Source: an uncultured Clostridia bacterium (GTDB lineage: Bacteria > Bacillota > Clostridia > Christensenellales > UBA1242). From it: 6,901 nt of DNA. Made by a program: the position numbers and the translations under genes. The notes under the pieces are model-generated. The model was not told the origin of the DNA and did not search any database. It saw only the letters and a list, made by a program, of their open reading frames with translations. Positions 1 to 6,117 of this stretch are shown one piece after another. Numbering within the stretch: the first letter of the stretch is position 1; the number at the start of each line of letters is the position of its first letter. The stretch spans positions 1-6,901 of the forward strand of contig CALDMJ010000151.1 in the NCBI GenBank assembly GCA_937914725.1, given 5' to 3'.

Positions 1-1698
1 ATTGATTGGTGGTGTCAAGCGGAGTGCTTCGTCACTAGAACTTGAGCGCATATTGCTCATCGCTTTGCGTTTGCAAACGTTGACAACCAAGTCTTCGCCC
101 TTAGGGTTTTGCCCGACTACCATACCGGCGTACACTTTAGTACCCGGTGAAACAAACAAGTCGCCGCGTTCTTGCGCGTTTGCAAGACCGTATGTGATGC
201 ATTCGCCGTCCTCAAATGCGACGAGCGCACCAAAGTTGCGGCGTTCGATTTCGCCACGATATGGTTGATATGAATCAAATACGGAACTCATAACGCCTTC
301 GCCGCGTGTATCGGTCAAGAACTCTGACTTATACCCAAACAATCCACGCGCTGGAACAAGAAATTCCGCTCTCATACGGCTGCCTTGTGGGTGCATTGAA
401 ACAAGTTCACCCTTTCTACGTCCCATTTTTTCCATAACTGCACCGACTGAATCTTCAGGCACATCGACGACAAGTCTATCAATTGGTTCAAGCTTTTTGC
501 CGTCGGCGTCTGTTCTATACAAAACTTTTGGCATTGAAACTTGGAACTCATACCCTTCACGGCGCATATTTTCAATTAAGATTGAAAGGTGCATTTCGCC
601 TCTACCGCACACCAAGAATGCCTCGGTTGTGTCGGTGTCGCTGACGCGCAATGAAAGGTCTTTAATTGTTTCACGGTAAAGTCTTTCACGCAAGTGACGA
701 CTTGTGACGAACTTACCTTCTTTACCTGCAAATGGACTGTCGTTTACCATAAATGTCATTTCGACGCTAGGCTCACTGATTTTGACAAACTCAAGCGCGC
801 TAGGATTCTCAGGATCACATAGCGTGTCCCCAATCATAACATCTTCGACACCTGCGATACAAACAATATCTCCGCAGGACGCTTCTTGCGCTTCAATTCT
901 CTTTAGTCCATCATAGGTAAACATTTGTTGTACTCTTGATTTTCTAACCTTATCAGGCGAGAAGAAATTATCGACCGCGACCATTTCGCCGACTTTGACC
1001 TTACCATTTTCAATTTTACCAACTGCGAGTTTGCCAAGGAAGTCATTGTGTTCCGTGCTAGAAACAAGCATTTGGAATGGTGCGTTTTCGTCACCTTTGG
1101 GTGGCAAAATGTGCTCGATAATTGTTTCAAACAATGGACGCAAGTCTGTTCCTTGTTGATTAGGGTCAAGGCTAGCAATACCAAGTCTTGCGGACGCATA
1201 GACGATTGGGCTGTTGAGTTGGTCGTTTGTAGCGTTGAGGTCAATCAAGAGTTCCAACACTTCATCCACAACTTCCGCAATGCGCGCGTCTGGTCTATCT
1301 ATTTTGTTGACGACAATAATGACACGCAAGTTGAGTGCTAGCGCTTTTTCAAGCACAAAGCGTGTTTGCGGCATTGTTCCTTCAAATGCATCGACAACAA
1401 GCAAGACGCCGTCGGTCATTTTAAGTACGCGTTCCACCTCACCCCCGAAATCGGCGTGTCCCGGTGTGTCGATGATGTTGATTTTATAATCTTTGTAGTG
1501 AGCGGACGCATTCTTTGCCAAGATGGTAATACCGCGTTCGCGTTCAAGCGCGTTGCTGTCCATAACTCTATCGGCAACTTCTTGATTTTGGCGGAAAACG
1601 CCGCCTTGCTTAAGCATTTCATTGACAAGCGACGTCTTGCCGTGGTCGACGTGGGCAATAATCGCAACATTTCTAATTTTTTCCTTTGGAAATTGCAT
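1..1698 (-). CDS. typA: TypA/BipA ribosome-binding translational GTPase (C-terminus off window)
   Basis: The frame is open from ATG at 1698-1696 to the window edge (566 codons), with AGGAG (1706-1710) 7 nt before the start. The G domain is complete: G1 AHVDHGKT at residues 15-22, G2 RERGIT at 53-58, G3 DTPGH at 77-81, G4 NKID at 131-134, G5 SA at 169-170. EF-G-like domains follow, with the GRGEMHLSILIE stretch near 365-376. The TypA-specific C-terminal part includes PQGSRMRAEFLVPARGLFGY near 437-456 and NMRSSSSDEALRLTPP near 549-564, which separates it from EF-G and LepA. Family members are about 600-615 residues, so roughly 40-50 are missing beyond the edge. TypA binds the 70S ribosome with GTP and supports ribosome assembly, low-temperature growth and stress adaptation; that role is family knowledge. 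The gene stands alone behind its own promoter, downstream of the ABC operon's terminator. No frameshift or missing G-motif residue was seen. Confidence 0.97.
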   Translation of the reverse strand, partial: MQFPKEKIRNVAIIAHVDHGKTSLVNEMLKQGGVFRQNQEVADRVMDSNALERERGITILAKNASAHYKDYKINIIDTPGHADFGGEVERVLKMTDGVLLVVDAFEGTMPQTRFVLEKALALNLRVIIVVNKIDRPDARIAEVVDEVLELLIDLNATNDQLNSPIVYASARLGIASLDPNQQGTDLRPLFETIIEHILPPKGDENAPFQMLVSSTEHNDFLGKLAVGKIENGKVKVGEMVAVDNFFSPDKVRKSRVQQMFTYDGLKRIEAQEASCGDIVCIAGVEDVMIGDTLCDPENPSALEFVKISEPSVEMTFMVNDSPFAGKEGKFVTSRHLRERLYRETIKDLSLRVSDTDTTEAFLVCGRGEMHLSILIENMRREGYEFQVSMPKVLYRTDADGKKLEPIDRLVVDVPEDSVGAVMEKMGRRKGELVSMHPQGSRMRAEFLVPARGLFGYKSEFLTDTRGEGVMSSVFDSYQPYRGEIERRNFGALVAFEDGECITYGLANAQERGDLFVSPGTKVYAGMVVGQNPKGEDLVVNVCKRKAMSNMRSSSSDEALRLTPPIN

Positions 1699-1716
1699 AA
1701 TTCTACTCCTAAATTC

Positions 1717-1750
1717 AAAAAAAATATGCGCAAACCATTGCGCTATATCT
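1717..1750 (-). terminator. terminator-like hairpin in the typA leader (possible attenuator)
   Basis: On the minus strand, GCGCAA (1743-1738), loop TGGT and TTGCGC (1733-1728) form a perfect 6-bp stem. With A1744 bulged, ATAT (1748-1745) pairs with ATAT (1727-1724), extending it. Eight T's (1724-1717) follow, so it has the form of an intrinsic terminator. It lies between the candidate promoters and the typA ribosome binding site at 1706-1710. It could be an attenuator, a stabilising 5' stem-loop, or a backup terminator for the ABC operon. The structure is visible; its function is inferred. Confidence 0.55.
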
Positions 1751-1764
1751 AATAAATTTATATT

Positions 1765-1793
1765 ATTATACCACACTCATTAAAAAAAAACAA
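1765..1793 (-). promoter_or_regulatory. candidate typA promoter P1 (extended -10)
   Basis: On the minus strand TATAAT (1770-1765) is preceded by TGG, giving an extended -10 (TGnTATAAT). The hexamer TTGTTT lies 17 nt upstream (1793-1788) as a weak -35. Transcription would start near 1758, leaving a leader of about 60 nt that contains the hairpin at 1717-1750. Confidence 0.6.
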
Positions 1794-1811
1794 GAACTTT
1801 ATCAAAAAAAA

Positions 1812-1841
1812 ATTATCTTCTTAAAAATCGTTAATTCTCAA
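1812..1841 (-). promoter_or_regulatory. candidate second typA promoter P2
   Basis: On the minus strand TTGAGA (1841-1836) and GATAAT (1817-1812) each match the sigma-A consensus at 5 of 6 positions and are 18 nt apart. A transcript from here would start near 1805 and carry a leader of about 107 nt including the hairpin at 1717-1750. It lies downstream of the ABC operon terminator, so it would serve typA. In such A/T-rich DNA a chance match is possible. Confidence 0.35.
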
Positions 1842-1880
1842 AGCAACTCCATAATGCAGTTTACTTTGAAAATTTTGCAT

Positions 1881-1917
1881 AAAAAAAAATAGGAAAAACT
1901 AAGTTGTTTTTCCTATT
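1881..1917 (-). terminator. intrinsic terminator of the ABC exporter operon
   Basis: A perfect 12-bp inverted repeat (1888-1899 and 1906-1917, arm AATAGGAAAAAC) encloses a 6-nt loop (1900-1905). Read on the minus strand it is followed by a run of T's (1888-1881). It begins about 30 nt after the stop codon of the second ABC gene at 1949 and ends that operon before the typA promoters. The stem is A/T-rich but long and perfect. Confidence 0.85.
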
Positions 1918-1948
1918 GTAAGATGACTAAATCTGTATAAATAAACTA

Positions 1949-3718
1949 CTAAAATTGCGAATTATAAAGTTCGGCGTACTTACCATTTTGCGCCATAAGT
2001 TGGTCGTGTGTGCCCGATTCAAGCACTTTACCGTCGGCAATAACCAAGATTTGGTCGGAGTTTTTGATTGTCGAAAGTCTATGTGCGATAACGATGCTTG
2101 TTTTGTCTTTGGCAAGTTCGTCCATAGCCCGCGCGATGATTTGCTCTGTGCGCGTATCGACGCTACTTGTCGCTTCGTCCAAAATCAGCATTGGCGCGTT
2201 GTGAACCATTGCGCGTGCGATCGTCAGCAACTGCTTTTGCCCTGCTGAGAGCGAAACTGTGTCATCAAGGTAGGTGTTGTAGCCTTGTGGCAAAGTTCTA
2301 ATGAAGTGGTCAAGCCCAACGCGCTTGCACGCATCCTCTACATCTTCGTGCGTCGCATTTTTTGTGTTGAACACAATATTATCATAAATAGTTCCTTCAA
2401 ACTGCCACGTATCTTGCAAAACCATTCCAAACAATTTGTGAACATTCTCACGCGACAAGTCTTTGATTGAAACGCCGTCAATTTTGATGTCGCCGCTGTT
2501 TGTTTCATAAAACTTCATCAGCAAATTAACAAGCGTCGTTTTGCCTGCTCCAGTTGGCGCAACAAGCGCGACTTTTTGTCCCGCTTTTATGTGCGCTGTA
2601 AACCCGTCAAGAACCAATTTTTCATCGTTGTATCCAAAATGTACATCTTCAAAATCAATGTTGCCTTTGACATTATCAAGCACAAGTTTTGGGCGTTCCT
2701 CAGGCATTTCTTCTTCTTCCAAGAACTCAAAGACTCTGCCACTTGCTGCGGCGGTTGATTGCATAGCAGAAACCGCTTGCGCAATTGTTGCTAGTGGTTG
2801 CGTGAATATCTTAATATAGATAATGAAGCTTACAATTGCACCAATTTGGATTTTCCCGTCCAAGAACAAGAGCCCCCCAACAATACAAACCGCAACATAC
2901 CCGATGTTGCCGACAAATTCCATTAGCGGCATCATAATACCCGACACAAACTGCGACTTGTATTGCGATTTGCAAAGTTTGTTGTTGACTTCATCAAATC
3001 CGCTTTTCATTTTCTTTTGAGCATTGAATGTTGCGACAATATTTTGCCCTGAGTATGTTTCTTCGACTATACCATTGAGCTGCCCGAGTTCTTTTTGTTG
3101 ACTGATGAAATATTTTTGAGAGAATTTCATTATAAGCCCCACAAGCATTGTACCAAGCGGAACAACCACAAGCGCAACAATAGCTAGTTGCCAACAAGTG
3201 ACAAACATCATAACGATTGAGCCAATCAAGAGCGTCACGCCTGACATAAACTGAACAAACGCCTGATTGAAGGTTACGCCAATAGTGTCGACATCGTTTG
3301 TAACTCTACTCAATGTGTCACCGAATGGGCGTGAGTCGTAATACTTTAGTGGCAATTTGTTAATTTTTGCATATATTTGTGTGCGCATTTTTTTGCTAGA
3401 GCGCTGCACGACTTCCGTAACAATGAAGCCTTGCAAATACGAAAGTATTGCGCCCGCAATAAACAAGCACACAAGCAAAATGCCAATGTCGTGGATTTTC
3501 CCGAGGTCAACCGCCGTCCCTGTTGCGACTGCGCGTTGAATAATGTTTGTGATTTCGCCGATTTTGTCAGGCGCTATGATATTGAACGCAGTGCCCACGG
3601 CTGCAAAAATGATTGCAGTAATCAATAATACATAGTAAGGTCTCAAAAATTTAATAAACTTGCCCATTGATTTTACAAAAAGCATAGCATTGTTATTCTT
3701 CGTCTTTGCTTGTTTCAT
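1949..3718 (-). CDS. ABC exporter half-transporter, catalytic-site partner of a heterodimer (TM288/LmrD-like)
   Basis: A 589-residue half-transporter with an N-terminal exporter membrane domain (six hydrophobic spans near residues 28-48, 79-101, 156-174, 176-196, 265-286, 291-311) and a C-terminal nucleotide-binding domain. Visible motifs: Walker A APTGAGKTT at 387-395 (Ala at the usual first Gly), Q-loop Gln435, signature LSAGQ at 490-494, Walker B LILDE at 511-515 with catalytic Glu515, and H-loop His546 in IAHRLSTI. The hydrolytic residues are intact while the signature differs from LSGGQ, as in the consensus-NBD partner of asymmetric heterodimeric exporters. The start at 3718 is fixed by AGGAGG (3725-3730), 6 nt upstream and inside the end of the preceding gene; the genes overlap by 26 nt, suggesting coupled translation and balanced subunits. 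The substrate cannot be told; relatives export drugs, lipids or peptides. Confidence 0.94.
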   Translation of the reverse strand: MKQAKTKNNNAMLFVKSMGKFIKFLRPYYVLLITAIIFAAVGTAFNIIAPDKIGEITNIIQRAVATGTAVDLGKIHDIGILLVCLFIAGAILSYLQGFIVTEVVQRSSKKMRTQIYAKINKLPLKYYDSRPFGDTLSRVTNDVDTIGVTFNQAFVQFMSGVTLLIGSIVMMFVTCWQLAIVALVVVPLGTMLVGLIMKFSQKYFISQQKELGQLNGIVEETYSGQNIVATFNAQKKMKSGFDEVNNKLCKSQYKSQFVSGIMMPLMEFVGNIGYVAVCIVGGLLFLDGKIQIGAIVSFIIYIKIFTQPLATIAQAVSAMQSTAAASGRVFEFLEEEEMPEERPKLVLDNVKGNIDFEDVHFGYNDEKLVLDGFTAHIKAGQKVALVAPTGAGKTTLVNLLMKFYETNSGDIKIDGVSIKDLSRENVHKLFGMVLQDTWQFEGTIYDNIVFNTKNATHEDVEDACKRVGLDHFIRTLPQGYNTYLDDTVSLSAGQKQLLTIARAMVHNAPMLILDEATSSVDTRTEQIIARAMDELAKDKTSIVIAHRLSTIKNSDQILVIADGKVLESGTHDQLMAQNGKYAELYNSQF

Positions 3719-5441
3719 AAATTTCCTCCTTACTTAATTGCGAATTTGCAATTTGCTGATAAACTTCACAAGTTTCAAGCAACTGTTTGTGCGTGCCCAT
3801 ACCGACAGTTTCGCCGCTGTCGAGCACGATAATCAAGTCCGCATCTTTGATTGTGCCAATGCGTTGCGCGACAATGAATTTTGTCACGTCTTTCATCTCT
3901 TCTTTGAGTGCTGCGCGCAAAACTTTATCAGTCTTGTAGTCAAGCGCCGAGAAAGAATCGTCAAAGATGCATATCTCAGGATTTTTGGCAATTGCACGCG
4001 CAATTGATAGGCGTTGTCTTTGCCCGCCCGAAAGGTTGCTACCATTTTGGGCAATGTGCGCATCAAGTCCGCCCATTTTCTCAACAAAATCTTCCGCTTG
4101 CGCGATTTTTAGCGCCTTATGTATTTGTTCGTCTGACAAATTCTTGCCACCAAAATCGACATTTGAACGCACTGTTCCGCTGAACAATATGCCCTTTTGT
4201 GGAACATACCCCATTTTGCCGTGCAAGTCTTCTAGTTTATAATCGCGGACATCGACGCCGTCGACCAAAACTTGCCCGTCAGTTGCGTCGTAAAAGCGCG
4301 GAATCAAGTTAATCACTGTACTTTTGCCGCTACCCGTCGAGCCGATAAAGGCCACAGTTTGCCCGCGCGTGCAAGAAAAGTTCATATTCTTTAGCACGTA
4401 TTCTTCCGCATCGGGATAACGGAAGTTGACGTTTTTAAATTCAACAACACCTTTTGTTTCGGCATTTTTAGCATCGCTTTGCCCGTCGTTTATTGCTTCG
4501 TCTGCGTCCAAAACCTCATAGACACGCTTAAAGCAAACTGCGGCGCGCGGAAGCATTACGAAAATTACGCTGACGAGCAAGAATGCCGTAACAACTTGCA
4601 TTGAATACATTGTAAATTCCGTGAGCGCTGGTACATTGAGCGCCCCGTCATTGACAAGATACGCGCCAAGCCAAACGATTGCTAAGTTTAGCCCGTTCAT
4701 AACAATTGTCATAATAGGACTCAAGGCGCTCATCAATTTGCCGACAACTGAGTTGTTTTTCTTCAAGTTTTCATTTGCAACTTCAAATTTGTCTTTTTGA
4801 TAATCTTCCGCATTATATGCGCGGACGACTCTCAAGCCGTTCAAGTTTTCGCGGTTGATTCCGTTGACTTGGTCGGTCAATTTTTGAATTTTCTTAAAGC
4901 GCGGTATTGCAAAAACCATAACAATTACAATGAGCGCCACAAGCGCAAAAACCGAAACACCTGTCGCAATTGAAAGTTCGCCTGATTTACCAACAATTTT
5001 TAAAATAGCAAAAATCGCGATTAGCGGCGCATAGATGATAACCTTTAAGGACATCGCCATTGCCATACCGATTTGCGTGATGTCGTTGGTCGAACGCGTG
5101 ATGAGGCTGGCGGTCGTAAATTTGTTCATCGTCCCTTGCGAAAATGATTGAACCTTGTCAAACACACACCCGCGCATTCGCTTTGTGTAGTTTGCCGAAA
5201 TATATGACGCGATAAAGTCGCCCACTATCAAGCACGCTATACTTCCAAACGCTACTAGTAGCATTAAAAGTCCCTTGCTCCAAATTTCGCTCATTGCGGC
5301 GTGCCCTAGAACAAGCGCGACAATGTCACCCATATAGTCAGGCAACTTCAAATCAAGGTAAACGCACGCTAAGTTGATTAGCAAAAGTAGCCCGAACAAG
5401 CACCATTCCTTTTTGTTAAAGTATTTAAAAAATCTAAACAT
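3693..5441 (-). CDS. ABC exporter half-transporter, degenerate-site partner of a heterodimer (TM287/LmrC-like)
   Basis: A 582-residue half-transporter, first gene of the operon. Six hydrophobic spans (about 14-30, 57-77, 133-150, 158-180, 241-266, 279-298) precede the nucleotide-binding domain: A-loop Tyr342, Walker A GSTGSGKST at 367-375, Q-loop Gln415, canonical LSGGQRQR at 470-477, Walker B ICIFDD at 490-495 and D-loop SALD at 498-501. The catalytic Glu position is Asp495, and the H-loop His is Gln526 (IVAQRIGTI). These same two changes mark the degenerate NBD of TM287-type heterodimers, where one ATP site hydrolyses poorly. This subunit's LSGGQ would complete the active site of its partner at 1949-3718, while its own Walker motifs would face the partner's LSAGQ. 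The start at 5441 has GGGAG (5448-5452) 6 nt upstream. The tail is acidic and contains the downstream gene's ribosome binding site. Substrate unknown. Confidence 0.94.
   Translation of the reverse strand: MFRFFKYFNKKEWCLFGLLLLINLACVYLDLKLPDYMGDIVALVLGHAAMSEIWSKGLLMLLVAFGSIACLIVGDFIASYISANYTKRMRGCVFDKVQSFSQGTMNKFTTASLITRSTNDITQIGMAMAMSLKVIIYAPLIAIFAILKIVGKSGELSIATGVSVFALVALIVIVMVFAIPRFKKIQKLTDQVNGINRENLNGLRVVRAYNAEDYQKDKFEVANENLKKNNSVVGKLMSALSPIMTIVMNGLNLAIVWLGAYLVNDGALNVPALTEFTMYSMQVVTAFLLVSVIFVMLPRAAVCFKRVYEVLDADEAINDGQSDAKNAETKGVVEFKNVNFRYPDAEEYVLKNMNFSCTRGQTVAFIGSTGSGKSTVINLIPRFYDATDGQVLVDGVDVRDYKLEDLHGKMGYVPQKGILFSGTVRSNVDFGGKNLSDEQIHKALKIAQAEDFVEKMGGLDAHIAQNGSNLSGGQRQRLSIARAIAKNPEICIFDDSFSALDYKTDKVLRAALKEEMKDVTKFIVAQRIGTIKDADLIIVLDSGETVGMGTHKQLLETCEVYQQIANSQLSKEEIYETSKDEE
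3725..3730 (-). promoter_or_regulatory. ribosome binding site of the second ABC gene, embedded in the first
   Basis: AGGAGG on the minus strand lies 6 nt before ATG 3718 and is read as part of the Lys-Glu-Glu codons near the C-terminus of the upstream ABC protein. It decides the downstream start and places initiation 26 nt inside the upstream gene. Confidence 0.85.
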
Positions 5442-5485
5442 TATATACTCCCAATAAAACCAAAATAAGGACGCACTGCCCTCAT
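5442..5485 (-). CDS. possible 14-codon leader ORF before the ABC operon
   Basis: On the minus strand ATG at 5485-5483 opens a 14-codon frame, MRAVRPYFGFIGSI, whose TAA (5443-5441) shares its last A with the ATG of the first ABC gene (TAATG). A four-codon frame (ATG 5496-5494, stop 5484-5482) overlaps its start as ATGA. Neither start has a visible Shine-Dalgarno sequence, which argues against efficient translation, and the end of the frame necessarily runs through the ribosome binding site of the ABC gene. Leader-peptide attenuation is known for the related BmrCD exporter of Bacillus subtilis, so the arrangement is recorded, but it may be chance. Confidence 0.2.
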
Positions 5486-5488
5486 TTT
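5462..5488 (-). other. hairpin in the ABC operon leader RNA
   Basis: On the minus strand AAAATGAGG (5488-5480) can pair with CCTTATTTT (5470-5462) over 9 bp, with one G-U pair and a 9-nt loop. It lies within the predicted leader, about 10 nt before the GGGAG ribosome binding site at 5448-5452, and covers the start of the possible leader ORF. No proper T-tract follows, so it is not a terminator. Confidence 0.4.
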
Positions 5489-5519
5489 TGTTTCATTATA
5501 TTAAATTATATAGTCTCTA

Positions 5520-5536
5520 TTCACACGAATTGTGAA
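5520..5536. promoter_or_regulatory. operator-like dyad at the ABC operon transcription start
   Basis: The 17-bp sequence TTCACACGAATTGTGAA has perfect 6-bp arms (TTCACA/TGTGAA) around a 5-nt centre. It lies about +5 to +21 from the start predicted by the promoter at 5548-5576, a place where a bound repressor would block transcription. The size suits a homodimeric repressor (MarR-, GntR- or TetR-like), but the family cannot be assigned. The arms are everted relative to CRP and Rex sites, so those regulators do not fit. Confidence 0.5.
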
Positions 5537-5547
5537 AAACTAATAGT

Positions 5548-5576
5548 ATTATATACTTTATAAAAAATAATGTCAA
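5548..5576 (-). promoter_or_regulatory. perfect-consensus sigma-70/A promoter of the ABC operon
   Basis: On the minus strand TTGACA (5576-5571) and TATAAT (5553-5548) are exact consensus hexamers separated by the optimal 17 nt. The predicted start is near 5541, giving a leader of about 100 nt before the ATG at 5441. Twelve of twelve matches with ideal spacing is rare by chance; such a promoter is usually held in check by a repressor, in keeping with the dyad just downstream. Confidence 0.88.
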
Positions 5577-5659
5577 CATTTTTGTTAAATGATTAATTTT
5601 TTTCCCTAAAATCTTTAAATCTATTTTCGCAACAATAAAAGTTTTTACCCCGAAAAAGG

Positions 5660-5687
5660 TTGTAAATTGTCAAAATTTTGCTATAAT
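5660..5687 (+). promoter_or_regulatory. promoter of the Smr-domain gene (extended -10)
   Basis: TATAAT at 5682-5687 is preceded by TGC, an extended -10 element (TGnTATAAT). TTGTAA at 5660-5665 is a 4-of-6 -35 with a 16-nt spacer. The predicted start near 5694 leaves a leader of about 25 nt. It diverges from the ABC operon promoter, the two -35 elements being about 84 nt apart. Confidence 0.75.
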
Positions 5688-5718
5688 TAAATATATAAAG
5701 CATTAGGAGCGCAAAACT

Positions 5719-5967
5719 ATGGCAAGACGACCGACAAAAACAATCACCGTCAATCTGCACGGACTAAATGAAGCGGAAGCCCGCGCTAAGCTCAACGAAG
5801 TGCTTGAGCAAGCGGCGGACGACATCAAGATACTGAAAATCGTGCACGGATACCACGGCGGACAAGTCCTACTGAATATGGTGCGCTACGACTATGTCCA
5901 CTACCGCATCGACTACATCCAACCCCTTTACGGCAACGACGGCGAAACGTGGTACTACTTGCGCTAA
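5719..5967 (+). CDS. small free-standing Smr-domain protein with altered motifs
   Basis: An 82-residue protein that is almost entirely one Smr (small MutS-related) domain. The N-terminal VNLHG (11-15) followed by LNEAEARAKL corresponds to the family's (L/V)DLHG-x5-EA motif. IVHGYHGG (41-48) corresponds to the HGxGxG loop, and GNDGETWYYL (72-81) to the final strand. Two motif positions differ: the Asp of DLHG is Asn12, and HGxGxG reads HGYHGG. Smr domains occur in MutS2 and in stand-alone proteins and are linked to nucleic-acid binding and nicking or RNA cleavage on stalled ribosomes; loss of the acidic residue suggests binding without efficient cleavage, which is inference. AGGAG (5705-5709) lies 9 nt before the ATG. 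The gene is the only rightward one here, divergent from the exporter and convergent with rpsR. Family assignment is fairly firm; the specific role is unknown. Confidence 0.82.
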   Translation: MARRPTKTITVNLHGLNEAEARAKLNEVLEQAADDIKILKIVHGYHGGQVLLNMVRYDYVHYRIDYIQPLYGNDGETWYYLR

Positions 5968-6005
5968 AATGACAATAAAAACAAAATGCGGTTAATTCAA
6001 TTGTG

Positions 6006-6034
6006 AATAGTCATTATTGGAAATTTCCACTATT
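6006..6034. repeat. weak dyad in the gap between the Smr gene and rpsR
   Basis: AATAGT (6006-6011) and ACTATT (6029-6034) are inverted copies around the perfect 10-bp palindrome GGAAATTTCC (6019-6028). No T-tract follows on either strand, so it is not called a terminator. It may be a weak processing structure at the 3' end of the Smr transcript or chance. Confidence 0.25.
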
Positions 6035-6070
6035 AAACACAAATAATTGCACATCAAGAATACTTGTATC

Positions 6071-6113
6071 AAACAAAAAAACACCCCACGGAGCGTTGTC
6101 CGTGGGGTGTTTT
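6071..6113 (-). terminator. strong intrinsic terminator of the rpsF-ssb-rpsR operon
   Basis: A perfect 14-bp inverted repeat (6078-6091 and 6100-6113, core ACACCCCACGG) encloses an 8-nt loop and starts 4 nt after the rpsR stop. On the minus strand it runs into TTTTTTGTTT, a good U-tract. On the plus strand only four T's follow, so it may also act, less well, as the terminator of the convergent Smr gene, which has no clear one of its own. Confidence 0.93.
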
Positions 6114-6117
6114 AGCA

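Noticed and set aside
1..1698. EF-G, LepA or TetM-type ribosome protection protein
   Set aside because: The G-domain is shared, but the C-terminal part with ARGLFGY and NMRSSSSDEALRLTPP is TypA-specific, and EF-G domain IV is absent.
1048..1752. Overlapping plus-strand open frames antisense to typA
   Set aside because: They lie opposite a complete, motif-rich TypA frame, lack ribosome binding sites and resemble no family; they are shadows.
5495..5510. Extra TATAAT hexamers in the ABC leader as further promoters
   Set aside because: Two TATAAT copies occur (5510-5505 and 5500-5495 on the minus strand), but no -35-like hexamer lies 16-18 nt upstream of the first, and the region is A/T-rich.
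5520..5536. CRP/FNR- or Rex-type site
   Set aside because: CRP is TGTGA-N6-TCACA and Rex is TTGTGAA-spacer-TTCACAA. Here the arms are TTCACA first and TGTGAA second, the everted order, so neither fits.
5997..6010. Second copy of the ABC operator dyad
   Set aside because: TTCAATTGTGAATAG shares AATTGTGAA with the dyad at 5520-5536, but only 4-bp arms remain and it lies in a gap between convergent genes with no promoter; likely chance.
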